Assembly (NCBI GenBank): GCA_947462335.1
Contig: OX381704.1
Span: forward strand, 121,578,065 to 121,642,064
Direction: 5' to 3'
Origin: Harmothoe impar
Taxonomy: Eukaryota > Annelida > Polychaeta > Phyllodocida > Polynoidae
Length of the DNA stretch: 64,000 nt
How positions within the stretch are numbered: position 1 is the first letter of the stretch; every line of letters begins with the position of its first letter. This document shows, one piece after another, positions 38,701 to 46,805 of this stretch. The notes beneath the pieces were generated by a model. The model made no database searches. It had not been told where the DNA came from and saw only the letters and a program-made list of their open reading frames with translations. The translations under genes and the position numbers were made by a program.

Positions 38701-41390
38701 TTTATGAGCTGCCAGGTAAAACTCCAGTTTATGAGCTGCCCACTAAAACTCCAGTTTATAAGCTGCCCACTAAAACTCCAGTTTATGAGCTGCCCACTAA
38801 AACTCCAGTTTACTCAGTAAAACTCCAGTTTATGAGCTGCCAGGTAAAACTCCAGTTTATGAGCTGCCAGGTAAAACTCCAGTTTATGAGCTGCCCAGTA
38901 AAACTCCAGTTTATGAGCTGCCCAGTAAAACTCCAGTTTATGAGCTGCCCAGTAAAACTCCAGTCTATGAGCTGCCCAGTAAAACTCCAGTTTAGGAGCT
39001 GCCCGGTAAAACTCCAGTTTAGGAGCTGCCAGGTTAAACTCCAGTTTAGGAGCTGCCCACTAAAACTCCAGTTTATGAGCTGCCCAGTAAAACTCCAGTT
39101 TACTCAGTAAAACTCCAGTTTAGGAGCTGCCCACTAAAACTCCAGTTTATAAGCTGCCCACTAAAACTCCAGTTTATGAGCTGCCCACTAAAACTCCAGT
39201 TTATGAGCTGCCAGGTAAAACTCCAGTTTACTCAGTAAAACTCCAGTTTACTCAGTAAAACTCCAGTTAAGGAGCTGCCCACTAAAACTCCAGTTTATAA
39301 GCTGCCCACTAAAACTCCAGTTTATGAGCTGCCCAGTAAAACTCCAGTTTACTCAGTAAAACTCCAGTTTAGGAGCTGCCCACTAAAACTCCAGTTTATA
39401 AGCTGCCCACTAAAACTCCAGTTTATGAGCTGCCCACTAAAACTCCAGTTTATGAGCTGCCAGGTAAAACTCCAGTTTACTCAGTAAAACTCCAGTTTAC
39501 TCAGTAAAACTCCAGTTAAGGAGCTGCCCACTAAAACTCCAGTTTATAAGCTGCCCACTAAAACTACAGTTTATGAGCTGCCCACTAAAACTCCAGTTTA
39601 TGAGCTGCCCACTAAAACTCCAGTTTACTCAGTAAAACTCCAGTTTATGAGCTGCCCACTAAAACTCCAGTTTATGAGCTGCCAGGTAAAACTCCAGTTT
39701 ATGAGCTGCCCACTAAAACTCCAGTTTATGAGCTGCCAGGTAAAACTCCAGTTTATGAGCTGCCCACTAAAACTCCAGTTTATGAGCTGCCCACTAAAAC
39801 TCCAGTTTATGAGCTGCCAGGTAAAACTCCAGTTTATGAGCTGCCCAGTAAGACTCCAGTTTACTCAGTAAAACTCCAGTTTAGGAGCTGCCCACTAAAA
39901 CTCCAGTTTATAAGCTGCCCGCTAAAACTCCAGTTTATGAGCTGCCCACTAAAACTCCAGTTTATGAGCTGCCCACTAAAACTCCAGTTTACTCAGTAAA
40001 ACTCCAGTTTACTCAGTAAAACTCCAGTTTATGAGCTGCCCACTAAAACTCCAGTTTATGAGCTGCCCACTAAAACTCCAGTTTATGAGCTGCCCGGTAA
40101 AACTCCAGTTTATGAGCTGCCAGGTAAAACTCCAGTTTATGAGCTGCCCACTAAAACTCCAGTTTAGGAGCTGCCCGGTAAAACTCCAGTTTATGAGCTG
40201 CCCACTAAAACTCCAGTTTATGAGCTGCCCACTAAAACTCCAGTTTATGAGCTGCCCACTAAAACTACAGTTTATGAGCTGCCCACTAAAACTACAGTTT
40301 ATGAGCTGCCCACTAAAACTACAGTTTATGAGCTGCCCACTAAAACTACAGTTTACTCAGTAAAACTCCAGTTTATGAGCTGCCCACTAAAACTCCAGTT
40401 TATGAGCTGCCCACTAAAACTCCAGTTTACTCAGTAAAACTCCAGTTTATGAGGGGAGGAAAACTACCTGGAGGGTTTCAGGAGCTGTTCAGTAAAACTC
40501 GAGTTGTGTTGTAAGACTGCTTGATGAGCAGCTCCTGTATTCACAGAGAAGGGTAACTTCCTGGGGTTGTGTATGTACCGGTAACAGTTTTATGAGCTGC
40601 TCAGTGACACTTGTTTTATATGCTTCCAGAGGAGGGTAACTACTTGTAGTTGTGTTTTATGTTATATGTATATATATAAACCAGAGGAGGGTGCCTCCTT
40701 GTTGTATATTGTAACAGTTTAATGAGCTGCTCCCCTTGTTGCTTCCAGAGGAGGGTACCTACCTGTAGTTGTGTTGTGTGTTATATATGTATATTTACAC
40801 CACAGTTGGCTGAGAGAACAAAAGAAATGGCCTGACTGTATTTTACATACATGGCTCTATGTTGATGTGGTCCACTGAGCACACTCTCCTACTGTGGGTG
40901 TAAGTTGGATATGATATGTGTGACTAGCTGCATGAGTTTTATAAGCCTTGGACAATGGTAATTATCCGCGGCTGACACCTTGGACAATTACCCTGTCCTT
41001 GGCTTATATCACTCATACAGCAAAACACTTGTATCATATCTACCACTTACATTACAGAGGAGGGTACCTACCTGGAGGGCAACCAGCGCATCTTCTTCAT
41101 AACCAAGTTGTGTATGTAACTTATGAGCTGTTCGTAATACCCCCCCCCCCTGTGGTTGTGTTTTTAACACACTTTAATGAGCTGCCTCCCCTTGCTATAT
41201 TCCAGAGGAGGGTAACTACTTGGAGGGCGACCAGCGCATCTTCTTCATCATGGAGAAGCTGCAGGACATCCGTAAGATCTACATGTCTCTCAAGGCGGAG
41301 GTGGCCTGCATCGACCGGCGCCGTAAGCGGGCCAAGCGCCGCGAGAAGGAGGGTACGGCCATGGCACTCGCCTCGCTCGCCAACTCATAG
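17790..41390 (+). CDS. ARID4: ARID4A/B-like chromatin protein (20-exon model)
   Basis: ARID4 proteins (RBBP1 family) are nuclear subunits of SIN3-HDAC corepressor complexes. Coding exons: 17790-17792, 21089-21199, 21525-21590, 22534-22627, 23903-23982, 26416-26744, 28155-28338, 28659-28731, 29027-29121, 29340-29434, 29824-30046, 30364-30684, 31612-31712, 32166-32301, 33745-33915, 34193-34370, 34792-34854, 35227-37581, 38286-38531, 41206-41390. The lengths sum to 5109, a multiple of three, and every junction keeps phase (about 1702 aa; vertebrate ARID4A/B are roughly 1250-1310). Domain order is N-terminal Tudor, RBB1NT, ARID, chromo-barrel, long disordered region and conserved C-terminal coiled coil, as in ARID4A/B. 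The first exon is the weakest part: ATG as the last codon before gtaaag, joining GCG GGG GAG to read [19 protein letters not shown]. Donors at 30685 and 34855 are gtcagt. I find no LxCxE RB-binding motif. Confidence 0.9.
19012..19119. promoter_or_regulatory. CRE and RFX X-box cluster in ARID4 intron 1
   Basis: TGACGTCA occurs at 19012-19019, 19029-19036 and 19112-19119 (consensus CREB/ATF site). Between them are GTTACCAAGCAAC (19058-19070) and GTTACCTAGCAAC (19079-19091), good RFX X-box half-site pairs, and a weaker third at 19100-19112. Such packing in about 110 bp suggests an intronic enhancer or alternative promoter. Confidence 0.5.
19150..20217. repeat. 23-bp minisatellite in ARID4 intron 1
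   Basis: Unit close to TTTGCTGTCAGAGTCGGCAG plus TAG, about 30 copies with T/C and A/G variants. It is interrupted by a 371-bp element at 19439-19809. Open frames through it are artefacts. Confidence 0.95.
19439..19809. mobile_element. hAT-like non-autonomous element inside the 23-bp array
   Basis: Ends CAGGGCTCGACAAATCG and inverted CGATTTGTCGAGCCCTG. AGTTT stands on both sides (19434-19438, 19810-19814), whereas the uninterrupted array has it once, so the insertion made a 5-bp duplication. CAGGG ends suit hAT elements, and a hAT subgroup with 5-bp duplications is known. The inside has two GTGTCCACTGGGCAC blocks and no transposase. Confidence 0.8.
20699..21084. repeat. G-run minisatellite abutting the ARID4 exon 2 acceptor
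   Basis: Units of about 62 bp: G-run, TACAGTATAAACTGGAG, CTAACTTTGTCTTGTG, then GTCTTACATG. The last unit reads GTCTTACAG and is the true acceptor (exon starts at 21089). In the upstream copies ACAG has become ACATG, so the AG is lost. Confidence 0.85.
21089..28338 (+). CDS. ARID4: ARID4: Tudor domain and RBB1NT block
   Basis: Exons 21089-21199, 21525-21590, 22534-22627 and 23903-23982 encode the N-terminal Tudor-type region ([17 protein letters not shown], then a [16 protein letters not shown] strand, then [20 protein letters not shown]). This matches the human order [17 protein letters not shown] to LRRTSLCLKGE. Exons 26416-26744 and 28155-28338 encode [16 protein letters not shown], an acidic linker, and the RBB1NT domain ([37 protein letters not shown], then [12 protein letters not shown] across the 26744/28155 junction in phase 2). 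Tudor-type folds bind histone tails or DNA. Both edges of the last intron are buried in tandem copies of themselves. Confidence 0.92.
22669..22927. mobile_element. Dispersed element, 'GGGTAGGTCGATTTTT' family
   Basis: Begins near ACATGGCCCAAAAAATTGGG and ends CTGAACACAACTTTTTTTTGG. Copies lie at 63056-63306 and, inverted, about 45876-46252, with a fragment near 62720-62960. No coding capacity; class unknown. Confidence 0.65.
22960..23850. other. ARID4 intron with CCGTAAA-like element remnants
   Basis: Starts near GAATTCTCGCGTATAGG and ends near GCGTGAGAATTTACAGTAA, a decayed inverted pair of the MITE family, with repeated 'ccggcacctatt' and 'ggcctgc' words between. No exon is seen. Confidence 0.5.
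24655..25160. repeat. Two adjacent minisatellites in an ARID4 intron
   Basis: 24655-24885: units around CACTACCACTTCCTCACGTA. 24885-25160: units around GGGGTTGGACGTGAGGGA. The shared CACGTC/GACGTG word suggests the second is an inverted, diverged offshoot of the first. Confidence 0.85.
25345..25960. repeat. 26-bp minisatellite in an ARID4 intron
   Basis: About 23 units of two 13-bp halves (GTCCGTGATGGAA and GTCTGTGGTGGAG type). The unit is not a multiple of three, yet the minus strand stays open for 244 codons. This is an array artefact, not a protein. Confidence 0.95.
26745..26930. repeat. Array repeating the end of ARID4 exon 5 and its donor
   Basis: Exon 5 ends CTGCTGGTCAAGTCC...GCAT|gtaagt at 26744. 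After about eight 'ctggtcacatgaccac' units, the same exon end and donor recur (26889-26928: CTGCTGGTCAAGTCATT...TGCAT|gtaagt). The array unit resembles the exon's own GACCACCTGCTGGTCA. Confidence 0.85.
27121..28154. repeat. Array of 11 extra copies of the ARID4 exon 6 acceptor
   Basis: Each 75-105-bp unit carries a polypyrimidine tract, GTTTCTAG, and then TCACACGGTGGCACGTA, the first bases of exon 6. Copies start at about 27179, 27255, 27338, 27433, 27518, 27600, 27693, 27782, 27863, 27966 and 28070; the real exon starts at 28155. Decoys then read AGTAGTTGTATGCT instead of coding sequence and soon hit a stop. Confidence 0.9.
28659..29901 (+). CDS. ARID4: ARID4: ARID (AT-rich interaction) domain
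   Basis: Exons 28659-28731, 29027-29121, 29340-29434 and the first part of 29824-30046. They read [73 protein letters not shown] in order, which is the full six-helix ARID pattern with the conserved TPINKPP and GG turns. ARID4 domains bind DNA with little sequence preference. The exon at 29027 ends AACAAG|gtaagt, and a degenerate copy of that edge lies at 29206-29227 (AACCTGGGAGGTTACAACAA followed by ggtcagt). The rest of the fourth exon is a charged Lys/Glu/Asp tail. Confidence 0.95.
29525..29737. mobile_element. CCGTAAAA-family MITE, 'AAGACGACCCC' type
   Basis: Starts GCCGTAAAACCCCACC and ends GGGGTCTTACGGTA, with repeats of TTTAAGACGACC inside. It lies in an ARID4 intron. A relative is at 58391-58617. 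Confidence 0.7.
30364..31712 (+). CDS. ARID4: ARID4: charged linker exons
   Basis: Exons 30364-30684 (107 codons) and 31612-31712 encode Lys/Glu/Arg-rich sequence ([38 protein letters not shown], then [13 protein letters not shown] and an acidic DDDSDDG end). Human ARID4A is similarly charged between ARID and chromo-barrel. The donor at 30685 is gtcagt, weaker than usual; the phase fits and the next acceptor is TTGAAG. A 423-bp MITE lies in the intron. Confidence 0.8.
30702..31124. mobile_element. CCGTAAAA-family MITE, 'TATAGGTCGATTTTT' type
   Basis: Ends TACCGTAAAACCTCGCTTATAG and, inverted, CTTATAGGCAGGGTTTTACGGTA in part. It starts 17 bp after the donor of the preceding exon. A near relative is at 52429-52871. 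Confidence 0.8.
32166..33915 (+). CDS. ARID4: ARID4: chromo-barrel (Tudor-knot) domain
   Basis: Exons 32166-32301 and 33745-33915. The first reads ...[23 protein letters not shown], the second [30 protein letters not shown]. This is the MSL3/MRG-type barrel with the conserved GTKLKVRYG and [13 protein letters not shown] blocks, matching human GTKVKVKYGRGKTQKIYEA and HYYGWNVRYDEWV. The family binds methylated histone tails. The intron splits the barrel, and both its edges are array copies: six copies of the donor and about eight of the acceptor. Confidence 0.95.
32302..32823. repeat. Array of extra copies of the ARID4 barrel-exon donor
   Basis: Five further copies of CAGAAGATATACGAGGCCAA|G gtaa, each about 100 bp apart, with 'taataacagtaaactgtcac' filler. 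Donors end near 32422, 32524, 32621, 32716 and 32823, and all keep GT. Use of any but the first would bring in TAA stops from the filler. Confidence 0.9.
32988..33744. repeat. Array of extra copies of the ARID4 barrel-exon acceptor
   Basis: About seven copies of GTTACAG|GTGGTGGAGGCAGA through CACTACCTGGTGCACT, separated by 'tctcatgtttaacg' filler. Copies begin near 33111, 33215, 33305, 33409, 33525 and 33642, with a first degenerate one near 32990. The true exon starts at 33745 and alone continues into GCCGGCTGGAAC. Confidence 0.9.
34193..34854 (+). CDS. ARID4: ARID4: basic linker exons
   Basis: Exons 34193-34370 ([19 protein letters not shown]..., Pro/Ser-rich) and 34792-34854 ([20 protein letters not shown]). 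Phases 0 to 1 to 1 agree with the neighbours. The second donor is taken as CACA|gtcagt at 34854 because it alone keeps the frame into the next exon. Confidence 0.75.
35227..37581 (+). CDS. ARID4: ARID4: giant 785-codon disordered exon
   Basis: Begins in phase 1 as [14 protein letters not shown]. In order it has a Ser/Asp/Glu/Lys region, a more conserved-looking stretch ([53 protein letters not shown]), a Lys-rich run, then about 350 residues dominated by Pro, Thr, Ala and Ser. It ends with a nuclear-localisation-like [18 protein letters not shown] that matches the basic patch before the C-terminus of human ARID4A. The frame stays open upstream of the acceptor (35010-35226), but that part is intron: TTGTTGTTGCAG precedes 35227. 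This exon explains most of the extra length over vertebrate ARID4. Confidence 0.88.
37717..37994. mobile_element. GGGAGTG-family MITE with TTA duplications
   Basis: Ends GGGAGTGGTCATTTTTTAA and, inverted, TTAAAAAATGACCACTCCC. TTA flanks both sides (37714-37716, 37995-37997), as in PIF/Harbinger-type insertions. The interior is G-runs and C-runs around GCGCGTTACTATAG-like text. Relatives: 44740-44940, 45509-45778, 54649-54978. Confidence 0.8.
38286..41390 (+). CDS. ARID4: ARID4: C-terminal exons with coiled coil and stop
   Basis: Exon 38286-38531 is Ser/Pro/Lys-rich and ends [10 protein letters not shown]. The last coding exon, 41206-41390, reads [39 protein letters not shown], then [10 protein letters not shown] and LASLANS-stop (TAG 41388-41390). 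Human ARID4A has the matching [24 protein letters not shown] near its end, so the C-terminus is complete. A degraded copy of the last exon's start at about 41059-41120 could be spliced instead and would stop after FFITKLCM. Confidence 0.93.
38560..40460. repeat. 1.9-kb 27-bp minisatellite in the last ARID4 coding intron
   Basis: About 65 units of CTCCAGTTTATGAGCTGCC plus CACTAAAA, mixed with a shorter CTCAGTAAAACTCCAGTTTA form. The 27-bp unit is divisible by three, so short frames (MSCPLKLQF repeats) appear; no splice signals support them. Confidence 0.95.
40541..41205. repeat. Degenerate copies of the last ARID4 exon's acceptor
   Basis: CCAGAGGAGGGTAACTACTTG-like strings near 40545, 40626, 40682, 40745 and 41055. 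The last continues GAGGGCAACCAGCGCATC TTCTTCAT, clearly a copy of coding sequence. The real acceptor is TATTCCAG at 41205. Confidence 0.85.
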
Positions 41391-41410
41391 CAGCACGTGC
41401 CCTGTCACAG

Positions 41411-42657
41411 GTGGGTGTCTTTAACCTTTAACCTTTAATATTAAAAAAAAGAGCCTCCCTCCCTCACCGTTTTATTCCGAAAAGTGTCCACAAAGCCCAA
41501 TAAAAAACCCTTGTATAACCCGCACCCTATATAGGCATGTTTGGTGAAAGCTAGGTTTGGTTCGTGTACAACCCGCGGGTAGTACGCAGGAATTTATGGT
41601 ACTACAAATGTATAAATGATCACGTTTGAAGACCACATCCGGAGGTTTTTAATTGGCAATTTTGCGATTGTAATCAGGTACCTAGGTATGTTAACTGACT
41701 TCCTATCTAAAGGTAATTCTTGTAGAGCTATATTTATTCATTTATTACTTGGTTTAGTTGGGGGCCAATCCATGAGACCTCATATCCTAAATATCAGTGA
41801 TTGTGCTGTCCCCAGTGAGAAGCACATGAACTACAGCCCAAATACCCAATGTGATCTCATATTGGGTGACAACCAACCCAATGGGGAGGCCACCCCATAT
41901 ATTTTCTATAGAAACTACATGCATGTGCAAATATCACTTCAAACCTGGTACTCTTATTACAAGAGGTAAATCAACAAACTAGCACTAATTTGATGAGAAA
42001 CCCCTCCTAATCCCTATCTATAAAGGGCCCCAGAAAGTACCCTTTCCCTTGGAATCATGGTCACATATGCTAGCCAATACTGAGGGAGTGGCCCCCTGGG
42101 CCCCTGCAGTGGTCAGTCTGCCTGAAGCACTTACCTCCCACTGGCCGTCCCTCCCTCCCCCACCCAATCACTGAGCACTGGCCCTGATCACTCACCATAC
42201 TTCAATACAGAGTGTAACAACGGGCAATCCATAGGGTAGTTAACAGTTGTTAGTTTCCCTGCAAGCAGGTGGGGGGGGGGGGGGGGGGGGGGGGTATGTG
42301 GGTACAACTACACCCCCCCCCCCCACACACACACACACACACACACTCTCTCTCACACATGTCCTTAGCAACGGCCTCTCACAGCAGAGCATGTACAGCA
42401 GTGCCCCCTTGTGCAAAGTGAGGAAAGCACACATTGACCAATTCAGTATTTGGAGGGATTTACTATTTTTGCTAAAAACACCACTTTATTCACATATCTA
42501 TGTCACATATACTAAAGGATTATTCAAAACTGTATGTCTGCAGTGGTATATTCTGGTTTTCTCATATTATTCAAAACCTCCGGATATGGTCTTCAAGTGT
42601 GTATTATATATCATCGTTATGCGTGATATTAATTGTTTGTGTGGTTTGTATTTTCAG
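41411..42657. other. Proposed 3' UTR intron of ARID4
   Basis: CACAG|gtgggt at 41410/41411 and TTTTCAG at 42657 are good splice signals; the junction is 20 nt after the stop, too close to trigger nonsense-mediated decay by the usual rule. Inside are a G-run and (CA)n near 42270-42350 and no exon. If the intron is not used, the same sequence is plain 3' UTR. Confidence 0.45.
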
Positions 42658-42689
42658 TTAGCGGGTGACGAGGCTAGGGGAGGTGCATA

Positions 42690-43229
42690 TCTGGCGGCTG
42701 TGTGCGGCGTACAACCAAGTTGTGGCGGCTGTGTGCGGCGTACAACCAAGTTGTGGCGGCTGTGTGCGGCGTACAACCAAGTTGTGGCGGCTGTGTGCGG
42801 CGTACAACCAAGTTGTGGCGGCTGTGTGCGGCGTACAACCAAGTTGTGGCGGCTGTGTGCGGCGTACAACCAAGTTGTGGCGGCTGTGTGCGGCGTACAA
42901 CCAAGTTGTGGCGGCTGTGTGCGGCGTACAACCAAGTTGTGGCGGCTGTGTGCGGCGTACAACCAAGTTGTGGCGGCTGTGTGCGGACGTACAACCAAGT
43001 TGTGGCGGCTGTGTGCGGCGTACAACCAAGTTGTGGCGGCTGTGCGCGGCGTACAACCAAGTTGTGGCGGCTGTGCGCGGCGTACAACCAAGTTGTGGCG
43101 GCTGTGTGCGGCGTACAACCAAGTTGTGGCGGCTGTGCGCGGCGTACAACCAAGTTGTGGCGGCTGTGTGCGGCGTACAACCAAGTTGTGGCGGCTGCGT
43201 GCGGCGTACAACCAAGTTGTGGCGGCTGG
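42690..43229. repeat. 31-bp minisatellite, about 17 copies
   Basis: Unit GTGTGCGGCGTACAACCAAG plus TTGTGGCGGCT, nearly perfect, with one extra A near 42987. Because 31 is not a multiple of three and no phase holds a stop, frames of 185-361 codons open on both strands. None is supported as a gene. Confidence 0.96.
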
Positions 43230-43958
43230 AGGAGGCTGCAGCAGCCAGTGTATATATAACTCATCATGTCGTGTACAAAGGTTTTATAAATCCATGAGTG
43301 AGGCTGACCATGTGTGGGAGTGTAAGTGGTGACCGCAGAGAGGAGAGACTGTATAGAGACGTGTTAGATGGGCGTGTTTCCTGCAGCCCAGTTCTCAGAG
43401 TTAGAGAGGAGTATTTTGTCTACTTTTGTATCCGTAATCTCGGCACGTGTACAGTGAGGGGGGGGGGGAAGACAAACAGGGCATTGTAAGAAAGGAAATG
43501 ACGTTATTTATTGCCGAGCCGCTCGGCCACTTTTGTTTGTTTGGGTCAGAATTTCTCACAATGATGAATTGTTACGGAGAGTGAATTGTTGTCACAAGAA
43601 GGGTGCATGTTGATGTGTAAATGAAGGGTCGGCCGGTGCAGTCCGAGTAAATCACTGTAATGTCTGTAGCAGCAACTAATGCAACTAGCTCTCACCTCGT
43701 GTACCGAGCAACTTATGTCTACACGGCCACGCGATGATGATGACGACAATAATGAAGATGATCGATGATAATGATGATGATGATAATGATGATGACGGCC
43801 CGGCCGGGGCTGTATTGTGTAAATGAAGTTGTAGAAGCGGATCGGTCGTCGTTGGTCGTCATGGGTTCCCGTTATAGGGAGACGTTAGGTAGTCTTGTTG
43901 CTATGGTTACCACACACCACAGGGGGGTGCGCATGGTCGCACCCTCCACGCTTAGAAC

Positions 43959-43964
43959 AATAAA
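43959..43964 (+). terminator. Poly(A) signal of ARID4
   Basis: AATAAA followed by AT-rich and then GT-rich sequence (GTTCTGTTGTTGTTGG), a normal cleavage context. First good signal downstream of the ARID4 stop. Confidence 0.5.
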
Positions 43965-44114
43965 ACCATATTTTATGATGCAAATAATATACATTGTTCT
44001 GTTGTTGTTGGTATTGCATGACTGCTGTTTATTGATACAGACCACGGAAAGTTATGACATGTCAGCTACATTTTAGTACATTTGAGGCAAAATAACTATA
44101 TATAGACTAAGGTT

Positions 44115-44195
44115 CACGAGTATAGTTCCCCACTGAGGGTTATTTCATGAGGCCGACCCGAGTGAAATAACCCTCAGTGGGGAACTATACTCGTG
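44115..44195. repeat. Perfect 33-bp inverted repeat with 15-nt loop
   Basis: Arms 44115-44147 and 44163-44195 (CACGAGTATAGTTCCCC at the outside) pair without mismatch. It lies in the intergenic DNA between ARID4 and STIP1. Confidence 0.9.
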
Positions 44196-46253
44196 CTCCT
44201 TTGTGTTTATTTCATGTTATTATTAACTATATTCATCAAGATTCTACTCAATTGATCTGAAAAAGCTATTTTATAGTGTTTAAATCATCAATTTTAATGA
44301 TTTATAAAGGCCGTGAAATACGGGAGAGGGTTATTTCACCGGGGGTGTTAAATACGGCCTCCCTTTGTTAAGTCAATGGGAGTGTCATATTCACCATGAA
44401 ATTTCAGTACATTTGAGGCAAAATAACTTAGTGTCTAGCTGCAAATTAAGTGTTGAATTCTAAAATATATTAAGTTTTAAAATGCATTTGCTCTGGGTCA
44501 CAATCCCTTGGAAGCAAATCAAGCAAAAAATTGTTATGAATGAATTTTTCTGGAGATTGTTTCTTGTGTTGGAATTTAATAGCGGTCTTATAGGTCACAC
44601 TGAAAATCTCCAGCCTCTTTTTGAATACTAGTAGTGACTTAATGTAGAACAGCAGCGTTGATGTGATAATTCCCTCTGTCAGCAGGAGACCAGCGTCCAG
44701 GGTTACTGCATGGAGGAATCTCCACATTTGTTGCCACTTGAGGGGGGGGGGGCGTAAAAAAGTTAGCCCCTTTTTAGCAAAAAAGCCTGCGTGTTACTGT
44801 AGTTCAAAGGGGGGTGGTCGCCACTTTGGCGAGGGAGGGGCGCAAAACATTCCATGCACTCTTGAGGGTGGGGGCGTGAAAAATGTTGGCCCCTCCGCGC
44901 GGAATCTCACCACCCCCCCTGTAATTAGTAAATAAACACTCCCTAAATACTCCATACCGTTATGTTTAAGCTGTAAGGGAACTGTTAAATATGTTGATTA
45001 TCAGCTTTGTGGATACTTTTTAGGTCACTTCGCACCTTTTTTCCATTTTTAGCCCTTTAAGGACGGCATGATGCCTTATGGTGAGTCGATCCCAGTGAAT
45101 CAAAGTCATCAGAATTTCCCGATTTCTTTTTCTGTGAGTACCCTGTATTATTTGAAAACAGGAAATGAAAAGAACGTTGGGGTTGCCATGCTACTTTGCA
45201 AAATATGGGGTATTGACAAATTAAAATATTTTAATTTTACTCTTAAAAAAAACGGAAACAACATCAAAATTTGTCCGATTTTATTTCCTATCAACCAAAT
45301 CCCGTAGAATTTTGAGACCCCACACAATAAACACATGGTTATTTACCTTTATTCTAAAAATAATTTTGTAATTTTATCACTTTGCATTTGGGGAAATTTT
45401 TTTAGATTTATGGTAAGAGTAGGAAAAAATTGTCATTATTTTTTTGAATGATGAAGGAAAATTAGTAGTAAAAGTCATCCCCCCCAAAAAAACTTAAATA
45501 GTCTTTTAGGGAGTGATCATTTTTTAACAACAGGGGGGGTGTGGTGGGTTTCCGCGCAGAGTGCGCAAAATTTTTTACCCCCCCCCCCCGGTCAAGGGGT
45601 CAACATTTCCCCCCCCCCCCCCTTAGGGTCGAAAATCGGCTCGCGCGCGGGCCCTTTGAAGCATAGTAACGCGCGGGCTTTTTGGCTCAAATCAGGTTAA
45701 ATTTTTTTGCCCCCCCCCCCCCCAAGAGGGGTCCAAATTTTTTTGCCCCCCCCCTGTTGATAATAAACGATCACTCTCTTTAACAGGTAAGAGTAATTTT
45801 GATATGGCTTGCCGCACATAATTTGAGGATTTTGGCCCTTTGAAATAAAAAAGTAATGCACAAACGGACTAGGCCAAACAAAAAAAAAAGTTGTGTTCAG
45901 GTAATTTTGGCCCGACCCTAATCTTTTTAGATTTTTTTTTTAGACTTTTCCTGACTAGGTTATCACCAAAGGGGAAAGGAGTACCTAATGACCTTCAACT
46001 ATCCTAATTGTCATCATTTGAAAGATAACAAGGGAGGAAATCCTTTCTTTGACAAAAACAGTACTGATAATGGCTTAATTAGACAGATATTGGTTCTACA
46101 TTATCAAATAACAACTCTATACAATGTGATTCTCCCATACAACTCATCTCAAAACCCTAAAAATAAATCCTAAAAAAAAAATAAAAATCGACCGACCTAC
46201 CCTAATTTTTTGGGCCATGTTACCTGAACACGGATCATTTTTTTGTTTGGCCC
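44196..46253. other. Intergenic DNA between convergent ARID4 and STIP1
   Basis: No gene seen. It contains 'gggttatttca' relatives of the hairpin (near 44330), a decayed GGGAGTG element (44740-44940), an AT-rich stretch (45070-45480), a GGGAGTG element (45509-45778) and an inverted copy of the GGGTAGGTCG family (about 45876-46252). Confidence 0.6.
45509..45778. mobile_element. GGGAGTG-family MITE
   Basis: Left end GGGAGTGATCATTTTTTAAC after TTA; right end ATAAACGATCACTCTC before TTTA. The interior has long C- and G-runs and GCGCGCGGGCCC. Older than the copy at 37717, judging by end mismatches. Confidence 0.7.
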
Positions 46254-46420
46254 TACCGTATTCGACGTAATAAGCGCACACCCCCTGTTTTGGGGCGATT
46301 TTTAAACTAGAAATAACCAAAAATATCTAAATTTTTTACCCCAATTAAACTCTTAACTACTAAAAGGTGTCCAGAATATTTTTTTAAGTGCACTGTGCGC
46401 TTATTATGTCGAATACCGTA
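46254..46420. mobile_element. CCGTA-family MITE, 'AATAAGCGCAC' type
   Basis: Ends TACCGTATTCGACGTAATAAG and inverted CTTATTATGTCGAATACCGTA. A decayed copy lies in an ARID4 intron around 31314-31484. Confidence 0.7.
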
Positions 46421-46799
46421 GATCAAATTTTGAAGCATTGCACTATGGGTAAGTTCCCAACAATCTGCATATAAAACGATCTCGTCATGTAGGTTTGGAT
46501 ATATTAAGAAATTTATTCACTTTTATGCTCGTTCCAATGCCATTTATTACTATAAATGAAAGCTCATGAAGAATCATGAAAAATGCCCAAAATACCTATA
46601 ATCTTCATATCAAAATATAAAGTGCTCTAAAATGCTCAATTTTGCGTATAGAAAACTGTTCTGATTATATGCCCACCAAAAATGGCATTATTCTGGTATG
46701 TTGAAGGGCGCTTATCCACGACAGTACGGTAAGTCCATACATCAGCTATTCAGACAATAGAAATAGAAAAGCCAAGTTTCAATATAGTCTGACAAATGG

Positions 46800-46805
46800 T
46801 TTATT
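46800..46805 (-). terminator. Candidate poly(A) signal of STIP1-like gene
   Basis: TTTATT on the plus strand (AATAAA in gene sense), about 1.3 kb after the stop at 48077. The stretch between has no coding signal and would be the 3' UTR (C-runs near 47310 and 47475). Confidence 0.4.

Larger units (their letters stand above)
42658..43985 (+). other. Proposed last ARID4 exon (3' UTR)
   Basis: Runs from the TTTTCAG acceptor to just past the poly(A) signal at 43959. It contains the 31-bp array and GATGAT microsatellite runs near 43765-43795. No conserved reading frame is seen. Confidence 0.45.

Noticed and set aside
42247..43332. 361-codon and overlapping 185-210-codon frames with CGVQPSCGG
   Set aside because: 31-bp array without stops in any phase, on both strands, in a probable 3' UTR.
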